From Stictocephala bisonia (taxonomy: Eukaryota > Arthropoda > Insecta > Hemiptera > Membracidae): DNA of 64,000 nucleotides. The first letter of the stretch is position 1. Every line of letters starts with the position of its first letter. The translations under genes and the position numbers were made by a program. Positions 34,014 through 45,912 of this stretch are shown here, in pieces. The stretch is from contig JAQJVL010000001.1 in assembly GCA_035578905.1 (NCBI GenBank), positions 9,155,211 through 9,219,210 of the forward strand, written 5' to 3'. The notes below the pieces were generated by a model. That model saw only the letters and a list, made by a program, of their open reading frames with translations. It did no database searches and had not been told where the DNA came from.

Positions 34014-34257
34014 CACATAGAAGATAGAAATCGTGGTCGCTTTCTTACAACCATTTAGTGGCTATATGGATTACAATTAATGTACATCTTTATACAAATA
34101 TAGAAATAACTTCTACGTTTATTCTTAAGGACTTGGAGGGAATAAGGGAGGAACTGACAAGGAGCTGACCCTACCATCACGTAAAAACTGGATGAATAAC
34201 ACTCGACACACATTTAGCGCACTATTGGATGCGACCTCTGTTTATTTCTTCTCTGTG
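34014..34257. mobile_element. MITE family A copy 5
   Basis: Left end CACATAGAAGATAGAAATCG, right end GCGACCTCTGTTTATTTCTT, CTCTGTG. The flanks TATTGACTC and TGGTGACTC agree at 7 of 9 positions, compatible with a 9-bp target duplication. Confidence 0.82.
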
Positions 34258-34259
34258 GT

Positions 34260-35070
34260 GACTCACAATACCCCCGAAAGGTCTATCCTATATTTAGAGC
34301 TAACTATAGAAAAAATTCCTTTATTGAAAATGTTACACAAACAGGAAATTGCAGTCCTGCTGTGTCTACAATCACTTGATTCATTGCTCGGTCAGCAAGT
34401 AACTCCTATCTGTTCACGCCAATCCGCAGGATACAAAGAGAATGTCCTCTCGGACCTTGCTCAGGTTGCCTCCCACGCTCGGAGGTTTGTACTTTTACAC
34501 TCGCTCAGGTCTCTTTGTAAAGGGACAGTAAATGAGATGGCGAGAGGCACGAAGCAGGAGATATTATCAATTCCGGCACTTTAAGCCAACCATATTGTTT
34601 CTAGCTTGACTAGAAATTGAAGCTATACATAATTTGTTGTTAGCTTACTCGTAAAAATGAAACACACACACTGTTAGTTTAAGCTTTGAGAAGACATTGT
34701 ACTTGTACTCATCATCAATGTATGACTATTCTCTATGTACATACTTGTATATTTATGGAGAATAAAACTCTTATTCTAATTCTTACACGCACGCACACAC
34801 ACGCGCGCGCGCACACACACACAAAATTTAAAAACATTAATTTTGTTAAATTTTACTATACGATAGGTTGGTTAACACCTTTTGTCCATTATTGTCAGAC
34901 TAACATTTTTTTAATTTTTAAAGTTTGATCAAAATTCAAAAATAATTTTTGATCAAACTTTCCTAACTTGCATGGAGTACCAGCCACTGCTAGATACGAA
35001 CTGGCGATCCTTGGCTTCGTTTGTCCAAAGTTTATTGCAAATTGCACAAAGTCAATATTTTACAATAAAT
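34260..35070. other. No confirmed gene; CA/CG microsatellite at ~34788-34822
   Basis: The 130-codon + frame at 34192-34584 begins inside the MITE and matches nothing known, so it is not called. An ACGC/ACAC/GCGC microsatellite follows, then short AT-rich sequence with the palindrome-like TTTGATCAAAATTC...TTTTGATCAAA near 34925-34962. Confidence 0.45.
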
Positions 35071-35074
35071 GTTA

Positions 35075-35334
35075 TAGAAACGGAGGTCACATCCAATAGT
35101 CTGCTAAATGTGGGTCGAGTTAGTTTGTTGAAAAGTTATTTCTTCAGTTTGCCACGTGATGGCAGGGCCATCACCTTGTCAGTCCCTCCTTTATTCCCCA
35201 AATCCTCAAGGATAAACGAACTAATTATTACTGCAGATGTAAAATGATGTACATTCGTTGTAATCTCTATATAACGACCACTGAGGCGTTAGCTGAGGCC
35301 ATTGTCAAAGCGACCTCTGTTTATTTTTTCTCTG
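35075..35334 (-). mobile_element. MITE family A copy 6
   Basis: Starts ATAGAAACGGAGGTCACATC and ends GCGACCTCTGTTTATTTTTT, CTCTG. The internal CAGTCCCTCCTTTATTCCCC and ACTGAGGCGTTAGC blocks match the family. Confidence 0.85.
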
Positions 35335-36240
35335 TTCTTACTATAACATGTTTACTTCTCACTCACAGATTTGAACGAAATTCGTCAAAAACTCTTGACG
35401 TAATTGGTTGAATTACGTCAGAGAAAGATAATATTTGTACATTACATTATATCACAATGGTTCATTAAAACGTTGATGAAAGTACTACTTCTATTATTTT
35501 ACGAAGACATTTTTTGTTCATCATTAATCTAGCTAGGCAGTTAATTTCTGTAGGTCTCTGATATAGTTTTAATTTTATCACAAAATATTTTAATGACATT
35601 CCTGGATATCAATCGAAAACTAAAGTTTTGATTCACGACTCTACGAGCCTGAGATTCAACTGAGTTTAAAATATTTTTGTAAAATACGTTAAAGTGTTCC
35701 CAAATATCAAACAATACTTCTGTTATAAAAAGAAAAGAGGGGGTTGGTTAGATGATCCGATTTCTCAAAGAATTTTGCATAAGTAGCTAAATGATTGGCG
35801 GAGAGGCACGAGCGATTATGTGTAACGTGTTGGGCGCAACTCGCGACATTCCTCCAGGACCGTCCGAGAAACAGGAAGACCGACACCGTCATTAGCCGAG
35901 TTACCGCACAGTCACACCCGCCAAGGTGGGAACCGGCAGAAATGTTCTGCATGCCGTCTTCCGTTTGTGGTCCACGCCATTACATTCTCAAGAATTAATA
36001 ATTAAATATTTTAGGGTCCCACCCATTTTTCACGATTTTGTTTAATTAGCCAATGTCAAAAAACAGAATCCAATAAAAAATTTTCGGCAGAAGTATAGAT
36101 TTTTTACGAAGAAAATTTAAACGTAAAAACCCATTTTTAGACCAAAAACTATGTATTTAACATAAATTTATGTAGTATTTTTCTCTTAAACAAGAATATA
36201 TTATCCATTTCTTCGCACAACAAAAAAATTTGATATTTAA
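35335..36240. other. No gene seen
   Basis: Overlapping short open frames on both strands around 35707-35998, including a moderately GC-rich stretch. No family was recognised. Confidence 0.35.
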
Positions 36241-36244
36241 GAAT

Positions 36245-36452
36245 TTTAGGTTAGGTTAGGTTAAGTTAAGTTAGGGTAGGTTAATTTGGTTAAGTTAAGT
36301 TAGGTTAGGTTAGAGTAGGTTAGATTTGGTTAAGATAACTTAGGTTAGGGTAGGTTATATTTGGTTAAGTTATGTTGGGTTAGGGTAGGTTAGATTTGGT
36401 TAATATAAGTTAGGTTATGTCAGGTTAAATTACTTTAGTTAAGTTAGGGTAG
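36245..36452. repeat. Degenerate TTAGG-like tract
   Basis: Runs of TTAGGTTAGGTTAAGTTAAG with a rough ~50-bp higher period (TAGGGTAGGTTAGATTTGGT, TAAG). TTAGG is the common insect telomere repeat. This diverged tract is interstitial, lying within an intron. Confidence 0.75.
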
Positions 36453-36459
36453 CAATATG

Positions 36460-36870
36460 TATTCATGGTCAACATATACTAACCTAACCCACTTTTTTGT
36501 TCAATATATCAATTATTGTTTGTCACATGAAGAATTGTATGTCATATTGGAGTCCATGAAAAAAACATCATTAAAGTGTAAAAATGTTTCTTAATTTGTT
36601 TTTTACTTTTATGTTAAAAACGGTATTTCGTCGAAAATTTTCTATGTATTCGATTTTGTGGTGATAGTATTGACTGGTTCCAAAAATAAATCGTGGAAAT
36701 CGGATCGGGCCCCAATATTCCATATTAATAATTTGTAGAAACTGCCCACTTGTACACACATTTATCAGTGGTATTAACTTTGTACTGTTTTTATTATCAC
36801 CCTAAGACTTTTAGTTTCATGCTAAACTAGTCAACAGCCTTTGTTTCTCTTATTTATTTATATTATTATA
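36460..36870. other. AT-rich spacer, no gene seen
   Basis: Non-coding intron sequence between the TTAGG-like tract and the 80-bp satellite. Confidence 0.4.
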
Positions 36871-36875
36871 TTATT

Positions 36876-38942
36876 CAGTAGTCAAATGTACTACTAGTCA
36901 AAGGTAGCCATTATTTAATATTCAAGGGTTCTACTAGACTACGTTAGTTATTATTTAGTAGTCAAAGGTACTACTAGGCAACGGTAGCCATTATTTAATA
37001 GCCAAGGGTTCTACTAGACTACGTTAGCTATTATTTAGTAGTCAAAGGTACTAGTAGGCAACGGTAGCCATTATTTAATAGCCAAGGGTTCTACTAGACT
37101 ACGTTAGCTATTATTTAGTAGTCAAAGGTACTACTAGGCAACGGTAGCCATTATTTAATAGCCAAGGGTTCTACTAGACTACGTTAGCTATTATTTAGTA
37201 GTCAAAGGTACTACTAGGCAACGGTAGCCATTATTTAATAGCCAAGGGTTCTACTAGACTACGTTAGCCATTATTTAGTAGTCAAATGTACTACTAGTCA
37301 AAGGTAGCCATTATTTAATAGTCAAGGGTTCTACTAGACTATGTTAGCCATTATTTAGTAATCAAAGATACTACTAGGTAACGGTAGCCATTATTTAATA
37401 GTCAAAGGTTTTACTAGACTACGTTAGCTATTATTTAGTAGTCAAAGGTACTAGTAGGCAACGGTAGCCATTATTTAATAGCAAGGGTTCTACTAGACTA
37501 CGTTAGCTATTATTTAGTAGTCAACGGTACTACTAGGCAACGGTAGCCATTATTTAATAGCCAAGGGTTCTACTAGACTACGTTAGCCATTATTTAGTAG
37601 TCAAATGTACTACTAGTCAAAGGTAGCCATTATTTAATAGTCAAGGGTTCTACTAGACTATGTTAGCCATTATTTAGTAATCAAAGATACTACTAGGTAA
37701 CGGTAACCATTATTTAATATTCAATGGTTCTACTAGACTACGTGAGCTATTATTTAGTAGCATAAGGTACTAGTAGGCAAGGGTAGCCATTATTTAGTAG
37801 TCAAAGGTACTACTAGGCAACGGTAGCCATTATTTAATAGTCAAGGGCTCAACTAGACTACGTTAGCCATTGTTTAGTAATGAAAGGTACGAATAGTCAA
37901 AGGTAGCCATTATTTAATAGTCAAGAGTTCTACTAGTCTACGTTAGCCATTTTTAGTAGTCAAAGGTACTACTAGTCAACGGTAGCCATTATTTAATAGT
38001 CGAGAGTTCTATTAGTCTACGTTAGCCATTGTTTAGTACTAGTCAAAGGTAGCCATTATTTAATAGTCAAGGGCTCTACTAGTCTACATTAGCCATTGTT
38101 TAGTACTAGTCAAAGGTAGCCATTATTTAATAGTCAAGGGCTCTACTAGTCTACATTAGCCATTGTTTAGTACTAGTCAAAGGTAGCCATTATTTAATAG
38201 TCAAGGGCTCTACTAGTCTACATTAGCCATTGTTTAGTAATCAAAGATACTACTAGGTAACGGTAGCCATTATTTAATAGTCAAGGGCTCTACTAGTCTA
38301 CATTAGCCATTGTTTAGTAGTCAAAGGTACTACTAGTCAAAGGTAGCCATTATTTAATAGTCAAGGGCTCTACTAGTCTACATTAGCCATTGTTTAGTAG
38401 TCAAAGGTACTACTAGTCAAAGGTAGCCATTATTTAATAGTCAAGGGCTCTACTAGTCTACATTAGCCATTGTTTAGTACTAGTCAAAGGTAGCCATTAT
38501 TTAATAGTCAAGGGCTCTACTAGTCTACATTAGCCATTGTTTAGTAGTCAAAGGTAATACTAGTCAAACGTAGCCATTATTTAATAGTCAAGAGTTCTAC
38601 TAGTCTACGTTAGCCATTGTTTAGTACTAGTCAAAGGTAGCCATTATTTAATAGTCAAGGGCTCTACTAGTCTACATTAGCCATTGTTTAGTAGTCAAAG
38701 GTACTACTAGTCAAAGGTAGCCATTATTTAATAGTCAAGAGTTCTACTAGTCCACGTTAGCCATTTTTAGTAGTCAAAGGTACTACTAGTCAAAGGTAGC
38801 CATTATTTAATAGTCAAGGGCTCTAGTAGTCTACATTAGCCATTGTTTGGTAGTCAAATGTACTACTAGCCAAAGGTAGCCATTATTTAATAGTCAATGG
38901 CTCTACTAGACTACGTTAGCCATTGTTTATTAGTCAAAGGTT
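36876..38942. repeat. 80-bp satellite made of two 40-bp halves (~26 dimers)
   Basis: The half units are TAGTAGTCAAAGGTACTACT, AGGCAACGGTAGCCATTATT and TAATAGCCAAGGGTTCTACT, AGACTACGTTAGCTATTATT. They are clearly related, so the 80-bp unit arose from a 40-bp ancestor. The 80-bp period is exact in the first part. Towards the right many units lose about 9-10 bp (TTTAGTACTAGTCAAAGG). Confidence 0.94.
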
Positions 38943-38949
38943 AAAACTA

Positions 38950-39245
38950 CTACTGTATGTGAATGGGTGGGCGGGTGGCTCAATACCACTGTATGTGTAT
39001 GGGTGGGTAGGTGGGTCAATACCACTATACGTGAAGGGTGGGTGGGTGGGTCAATTCCACTGTACGTGTATGGGTGGGCGGGTGGGTCAAAACCACTATA
39101 CGTGAAGGGTGGGTGGGTGGGTCAATTCCACTGTACGTGTATGGGTGGGCGGGTGGGTCAAAACCACTATACGTGTATGGGTGGGCGGGTGGGTCAATAC
39201 CACTGTACGTGTATGGGTGGGCGGGTGGCTCAATACCACTGTATA
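38950..39245 (+). repeat. G-rich 36-bp minisatellite with G-quadruplex motifs (8 units)
   Basis: The unit is CACTGTACGTGTATGGGTGG, GCGGGTGGGTCAATAC. Most units contain GGGTGGGCGGGTGGG, four G3 tracts with single-base loops. It is followed by a short duplicated ATGTATTATTTAAAAACACT block (39246-39313). Open frames across it are artefacts. Confidence 0.92.
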
Positions 39246-39319
39246 TGTATTATTTAAAAACACTGGGTGGTTGGGACAATACCACTGTATATGTATTATT
39301 TAAAAACACTGGGTGGTAA

Positions 39320-39940
39320 TTTACTTACGAGAAGTCTAAATAATACAGGTTTTACATCTACGTTATTTTTTCCTTTCATAATTTGATAATTTAATTTTTT
39401 TAAATAATTGTGTTCCGTAAAGAATAATTTTATATCAGAATAATTTACTTAAAATCGTTAAAAGCGGAGTAATAATATTGTTCAAATTAGTTACTTTTAA
39501 ATTCAAATGACCGCTTCTCTGGAAAAGATACCACTTTCGAAGTCCTGTTTGAGGCAATTAATTTCTCTTGAATAGACCTTCCATTTGATACCAAACTCGG
39601 CCTAGGCTTACGTTGAAGATTTTCGTTCAACTCCTCGTGGGCCGTCCTCCTAAAAAGATGAAATGTCACTTATGGCGTCAAAAAGTATGTTCTTTGTAAC
39701 CATGACCATGTACAAGATTTCATTTTTACAATTGAAGTCATACAAAAGTTGTGAAAGCGTTTCCATATATTTTTCGCCCTGTATTTTTCGTATTCCTTCA
39801 TACTTCGTACTTTTTATTCATTCATACTGCCAATGAAGCATCTGATGAAATTTCTCTTATTAAAGTAGTTATTGTTAAGATTCATAAATAATAATAATAA
39901 ATTTGAAATATTAAACTTAACCATGAGTGTTGGACTGTAT
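39320..39940. other. Intron end, nothing identified
   Basis: AT-rich. The 60-codon - strand frame at 39487-39669 matches no family. Confidence 0.4.
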
Positions 39941-39943
39941 CAG

Positions 39944-40110
39944 GAAGCTGATGGAGAAAGGAGCTTCCATGCCCTGGTCCGAAACATTGTATGAGGCCAC
40001 AGGGGAGACTCGCCTCGACGGTTCGGCGCTCAGGGAATACTTCCGACCCCTGGAGGAATGGCTGCGCAACGAGAATCTGCGGACCCAAGAGTATGTCGGC
40101 TGGAATTACG
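39944..40110 (+). CDS. ACE-like peptidyl dipeptidase, second-last exon
   Basis: The acceptor is GTATCAG ending at 39943 and the donor is GTAAGG at 40111. The leading G completes the split codon left by the previous exon (AA|G, Lys). The joined reading is AGNLLK-KLMEKGASMPW, then ATGETRLDGSALREYFRPLE, then EWLRNEN. The motif ATGxxxxDxSAxxEYFxPLxxWLxxEN is the hallmark of the ACE C-terminal helices. An alternative AG at 39926-39927 would give the wrong phase, and an in-frame TGA lies just upstream (39924-39926), so 39944 is the better start. The exon ends with one base (G|), which pairs with the next exon to make Asp. Length and spacing fit the family, with no frameshift. Confidence 0.95.
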
Positions 40111-40235
40111 GTAAGGATCTGGAGGAATATGAATTGATGTAGAACTAGCTTCATGTTTTCAGGGCTTTTGTAATTTAGTTGACTGTTACAAAGCTATCTA
40201 AGAGCAAACTACCAGACATATAGTTGTAGAGAGGT

Positions 40236-40515
40236 TTTGACCTTAAAAGTCTGCAGAGGCTGTCGCCCATGTTAGTTTTAATCCCATAAGAAGAATGTTA
40301 TTTGTGAATCCATATTTTTCCATTATTTATTGACCAGGTGTCATTTTGGCATTGCGTTTGCTTTTGATATTTTGAATACATACGCCTAGTTTTGAATAAT
40401 AGGTGAAAATAATAACTTCAAACTAAATTTTGTTATATTTTTTTCTATAAAACTAATTTGAAATTCGCAAAGCAATTCCAACGCACAATTTCATTCTTGA
40501 TCAAAAACTCTTGGG
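40236..40515. mobile_element. Half copy of the inverted-repeat element seen at 59553-60071
   Basis: Starts AAAGTCTGCAGAGGCTGTCG and shares in order AATCCATATTTTTC, TTTGCTTTTGATATTTTGAA, AATAGGTGAAAA and GCAAAGCAATTCCA with the inverted right arm at about 59785-60071. The partner arm is absent. Confidence 0.75.
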
Positions 40516-40671
40516 AAGGTTCGTAAAAGGTCCATAAATATTTTTTTATCTCTAGAATATTTAGGCCTACAATATAAGTCATAAAATGTATTTATTCGAA
40601 TAAAATATAGCCTAAAACAAATAAATATTCTATAAAGTTGTTTCACTACTACTTAGATCCTTTTGACCGAG

Positions 40672-40880
40672 CACAGTGAAAATAGAAACAGAGGTCGCAT
40701 TTACGTATGTCATGGGATGACAGGGCCAACACCTCGTCATCCCTCCCTTATTCCCCAAAATCCTCAAGGGTGAATGTAGTAATTATTACTTCAGATGTAT
40801 AAATATGTACATTAGTTGTGATTTACTTATAGCTGTCACTTAGGCGTTCGCTGCGACCTCTGTTTCTTTTTCTCTGAGTG
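40672..40880 (-). mobile_element. MITE family A copy 7
   Basis: Starts CACAGTGAAAATAGAAACAG and ends GCGACCTCTGTTTCTTTTTC, TCTGAGTG. The left third is shortened compared with other copies. Confidence 0.82.
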
Positions 40881-41028
40881 CATAGTCAATATTTGACTCT
40901 GTTTTTTAATATTTCAGTGATATATTCTCTTTATTCCTAGAAAAATAAACTCGAACAACACAAACACTAAACACAACTTTAACGAAATGAAAATGTTCCA
41001 TTAAATTTATGTTCTAATATCTATTTGC

Positions 41029-44000
41029 ATATTTACACAGATCTGGGGGTAGACGTTACATAATCACCATGTGCACGTTTACACAGATCTGAGGGTAGAC
41101 ATTACATAATCACCATGTGCACATTTACACAGATCTGTGGGTAGACGTTACATAATCACCATGTGCACGTTTACACAGATCTGTGGGTAGACGTTACATA
41201 ATCACCATGTGCACGTTTACACAGATCAGGGGGTAGACATTACATAATCACCATGTGCACGTTTACACAGATCTGTGGGTAGACGTTACATAATCACCAT
41301 GTGCACGTTTACACAGATCAGGGGGTAGACATTACATAATCACCATGTGCACGTTTACACAGATCTGTGGGTAGACGTTACATAATCACCATGTGCACGT
41401 TTACACAGATCTGTGGGTAGACATTACATAATCACCATGTACACGTTTACACAGATCAGGGGGTAGACATTACATAATCACCATGTACACGTTTACACAG
41501 ATCTGTGGGTAGACGTTACATAATCACCATGTGCACGTTTACACAGATCTGTGGGTAGACGTTACATAATCACCATGTGCACGTTTACACAGATCAGGGG
41601 GTAGACATTACATAATCACCATGTGCACGTTTACACAGATCTGTGGGTAGACATTACATAATCACCATGTGCACGTTTACACAGATCAGGGGGTAGACAT
41701 TACATAATCACCATGTGCACGTTTACACAGATCTGTGGGTAGACGTTACATAATCACCATGTGCACGTTTACACAGATCTGGGGGTAGACGTTACATAAT
41801 CACCATGTACACGTTTACACAGATCTGGGGGTAGACGTTACATAATCACCATGTGCACATTTACACAGATCTGGGGGGTAGACGTTACATAATCACGATG
41901 TGCACATTTACACAGATCTGGGGGTAGACGTTACATAATCACCATGTGCACATTTACACAGATCTGGAGGTAGACGTTACATAATCACGATGTGCACATT
42001 TACACAGATCTGGGGGTAGACGTTACATAATCACCATGTGCACATTTACACAGATCTGGGGGTAGACGTTACATAATCACCATGTGCACATTTACACAGA
42101 TCTGGGGGTAGACGTTACATAATCACCATGTGCACATTTACACAGATCTGGGGGTAGACGTTACATAATCACCATGTGCACATTTACACAGATCTGGAGG
42201 TAGACGTTACATAATCACCATGTGCACGTTTACACAGATCTGTGGGTAGACGTTACATAAACACCATGTGCACATTTTCACAGATCTGGGGGTAGACGTT
42301 ACATAATCACCATGTGCACATTTACACAGATCTGGGGGTAGACCTTACATAATCACCATGTGCACATTTACACAGATCTGGAGGTAGACGTTACATAATC
42401 ACGATGTGCACATTTACACAGATCTGGGGGTAGACGTTACATAATCACCATGTGCACATTTACACAGATCTGGGGGTAGACCTTACATAATCACCATTTA
42501 CACAGATCTGGAGGTAGACGTTACATAATCACGATGTGCACATTTACACAGATCTGGGGGTAGACGTTACATAATCACCATGTGCACATTTACACAGATC
42601 TGTGGGTAGACGTTACATAATCACCATGTGCACGTTTACACAGATCTGTGGGTAGACGTTACATAATCACCATGTGCACATTTACACAGATCTGGGGGTA
42701 GACGTTACATAATCACCATGTGCACGTTTACACAGATCTGGGGGTAGACATTACATAATCACCATGTGCACATATACACAGATCTGGGGGTAGACGTTAC
42801 ATAATCACCATGTACACGTTTACACAGATCTGGGGGTAGACGTTACATAATCACCATGTGCACATTTACACAGATCTGGGGGGTAGACGTTACATAATCA
42901 CGATGTGCACATTTACACAGATCTGGGGGTAGACGTTACATAATCACCATGTGCACATTTACACAGATCTGGAGGTAGACGTTACATAATCACGATGTGC
43001 ACATTTACACAGATCTGGGGGTAGACGTTACATAATCACCATGTGCACATTTACACAGATCTGGGGGTAGACGTTACATAATCACCATGTGCATATTTAC
43101 ACAGATCTGGGGGTAGACGTTACATAATCACCATGTGCACATTTACACAGATCTGGGGGTAGACGTTACATAATCACCATGTGCTCATTTACACAGATCT
43201 GGAGGTAGACGTTACATAATCACCATGTGCACGTTTACACAGATCTGTGGGTAGACGTTACATAATCACCATGTGCACATTTACACAGATCTGGGGGTAG
43301 ACCTTACATAATCACCATGTGCACATTTACACAGATCTGGGGGTAGACGTTACATAATCACCATGTGCACATTTACACAGATCTGGGGGTAGACGTTACA
43401 TAATCACCATGTGCTCATTTACACAGATCTGGAGGTAGACGTTACATAATCACCATGTGCACGTTTACACAGATCTGTGGGTAGACGTTACATAATCACC
43501 ATGTGCACATTTACACAGATCTGGGGGTAGACGTTACATAATCACCATGTGCACATTTACACAGATCTGGGGGTAGACGTTACATAATCACCATGTGCTC
43601 ATTTACACAGATCTGGAGGTAGACGTTACATAATCTCCATGTGCACGTTTACACAGATCTGTGGGTAGACGTTACATAATCACCATGTGCTCATTTACAC
43701 AGATCTGTGGGTAGACGTTACATAATCACCATGTGCACATTTACACAGATCTGGGGGTAGACGTTACATAATCACCATGTGCACATTTACACAGATCTGG
43801 GGGTAGACCTTACATAATCACCATGTGCACATTTACACAGATCTGGAGGTAGACGTTACATAATCACGATGTGCACATTTACACAGATCTGGGGGTAGAC
43901 GTTACATAATCACCATGTGCACATTTACACAGATCTGTGGGTAGACGTTACATAATCACCATGTGCACGTTTACACAGATCTGTGGGTAGACGTTACATA

Positions 44001-44929
44001 ATCACCATGTGCACATTTACACAGATCTGGGGGTAGACGTTACATAATCACCATGTGCACGTTTACACAGATCTGGGGGTAGACGTTACATAATCACCAT
44101 GTGCACATTTACACAGATCTGGGGGGTAGACGTTACATAATCACCATGTGCACGTTTACACAGATCTGTGGGTAGACGTTACATAATCACCATGTGCACA
44201 TTTACACAGATCTGTGGGTAGACGTTACATAATCACGATGTGCACGTTTACACAGATCTGTGGGTAGACGTTACATAATCACCGTGTGCACATTTACACA
44301 GATCTGGGGGTAGACGTTACATAATCACCATGTGCACATTTACACAGATCTGGGGGTAGACGTTACATAATCACCATGTGCACATTTACACAGATCTGGG
44401 GGGTAGACGTTACATAATCACGATGTGCACATTTACACAGATCTGGGGGTAGACGTTACATAATCACCATGTGCACATTTACACAGATCTGGGGGTAGAC
44501 GTTACATAATCACCATGTGCACATTTACACAGATCTGGGGGGTAGACGTTACATAATCACGATGTGCACATTTACACAGATCTGGGGGGTAGACGTTACA
44601 TAATCACGATGTGCACATTTACACAGATCTGGGGGTAGACGTTACATAATCACCATGTGCACATTTACACAGATCTGGGGGGTAGACGTTACATAATCAC
44701 GATGTGCACATTTACACAGATCTGGGGGTAGACGTTACATAATCACCATGTGCACATTTACACAGATCTGGAGGTAGACGTTACATAATCACGATGTTCA
44801 CATTTACACAGATCTGGGGGTAGACGTTACATAATCACCATGTGCACATTTACACAGATCTGGGGGTAGACGTTACATAATCACCATATGCACATTTACA
44901 CAGATCTGGGGGTAGACGTTACATAATCA
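41029..44929. repeat. 46-bp satellite (~85 copies) within the ACE intron
   Basis: The unit is ATTTACACAGATCTGGGGGT, AGACGTTACATAATCACCAT, GTGCAC. It carries a BglII-type AGATCT and GTGCAC. Variant units (GATCTGTGGG, GATCAGGGGG, GATCTGGAGG, TCACGATG) recur in the same order about 1 kb apart (compare 41873 and 42878), which shows large internal duplications. One unit near 42495 lacks eight bases. No gene lies inside. Confidence 0.96.
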
Positions 44930-45049
44930 TCTTTAACTAAACATTTTGGTAACTCAGTGGTAAGTGGTTGAATAATTTTGGTCCATACTATTAACTAAAT
45001 ACTGTAGAATTAAGTATCCACAAGGTTTTCTTTAGAATGCGACAGACTA

Positions 45050-45310
45050 CAGGGAAAAAAGAAACAGAGGTCGCTTTCTTATGGCTGCAGTGAACGCCTC
45101 ACTGGCAGTTATAAGTGTAGATTACAACTGAAGTAAATATTTATACATCTGCAGTAATAATTACTACGTCTATACTTAAGGAGTTGCAGGGAATAAGGGA
45201 GGGACTGACAAGGTGCTAGCCATGCCATAGCATGGCAGTCTGGAGAAATACCTACTCGACACATTTTCAGCGCAATATGGAATGCGACCTCTGTTCCTTT
45301 GTTCTCTGTG
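45050..45310. mobile_element. MITE family A copy 8
   Basis: Starts CAGGGAAAAAAGAAACAGAG and ends GCGACCTCTGTTCCTTTGTT, CTCTGTG. Full length, about 260 bp, with the shared internal blocks. Confidence 0.88.
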
Positions 45311-45374
45311 GGTAGATCCAAAGTCCGTGACATGCGGACCTACTGATCTCTAGTGCATACCCACGCTCCTGGAT

Positions 45375-45636
45375 TATAAGAAACAGAGGTCGCATCCAAT
45401 AGTTCGCTAAATGTGTGTCAAGTTATTGTGTTGAGAAGTTATTTCTCTAGTTTGACATGCGATGGCAGGGCCACCACTTTGTCAGTCCCTCTCACTCCCC
45501 GCAAATCCTTAAGGATAAATGTAGTAATTATTACTGCAGATGTATAATGATTTACAACAGTTGTTAACTATTTATAACTGCCATTTAGACGTTCACTGCA
45601 GCCATAAGAAAGCGACCTCTATTTCTTTTTTCTGTG
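45375..45636 (-). mobile_element. MITE family A copy 9
   Basis: Starts ATAAGAAACAGAGGTCGCAT and ends AGCGACCTCTATTTCTTTTT, TCTGTG. It lies in the orientation opposite to copy 8, only 65 bp away. Confidence 0.87.
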
Positions 45637-45769
45637 CAATGACTCGATCAAAGAATTTCTATGATTAGTTGTGATTGTTTAGCTCTAAACATGTTTTCTA
45701 CTTTTGTTCTAAGTGCTTTTTTCATCTTTAATGCGATGTTTTAATTGAAGTTGACGTGAATTTGTGCAG

Positions 45770-45912
45770 ATGGAGACTACTGCAAATACAGTATAGAAAC
45801 AGCGAACCTGCAGGTGTACGGTGGCTTCTACAACAGTGCGGAACTGCCGCGAGCCTGCGGTCTTCTAGCGTGGATGCTGGTGGTTATCCTTGCAGCCTAT
45901 TCCTGGTTTTAA
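45770..45912 (+). CDS. ACE-like peptidyl dipeptidase, last exon with hydrophobic tail
   Basis: The acceptor is TTTGTGCAG ending at 45769. Joined to the previous exon's G it gives Asp, so the protein reads VGWNY-DGDYCKYSIETANLQ, VYGGFYNSAELPRAC, and then the last residues GLLAWMLVVILAAYSWF followed by TAA (45910-45912). The phase match and continuous reading support the junction. The final hydrophobic run sits at the very C-terminus with no cytoplasmic tail, which looks more like a GPI-anchor signal or a minimal membrane anchor than vertebrate ACE's stalk, helix and cytoplasmic tail. Many insect ACEs are secreted and lack such a segment. An ATTAAA at 46062-46067 and an AATAAA at 46379-46384 are candidate poly-A signals. 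Confidence 0.9.

Larger units (their letters stand above)
33412..39943 (+). other. ACE intron (6.5 kb)
   Basis: Bounded by GTGAGT and ATCAG. It contains a 35-bp minisatellite, two family A MITEs, a CA/CG microsatellite, a TTAGG-like tract, an 80-bp satellite and a G-rich 36-bp minisatellite. The flanking exon phases agree (AA|G). Confidence 0.88.
40111..45769 (+). other. ACE last intron (5.66 kb)
   Basis: Bounded by GTAAGG and TTTGTGCAG. About 3.9 kb of it is one 46-bp satellite. The rest includes a half inverted-repeat element and three family A MITEs. Confidence 0.9.

Noticed and set aside
34192..34584. 130-codon + frame
   Set aside because: It begins within MITE copy 5 and lies in the ACE intron. 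No domain recognised.
39927..40142. Taking the ACE exon as starting at 39928 and running to the TAG at 40140
   Set aside because: The AG at 39926-39927 gives a phase that does not fit the upstream exon, and the reading past GTAAGG leaves the ACE family. The 39944-40110 boundaries join both neighbours in phase.
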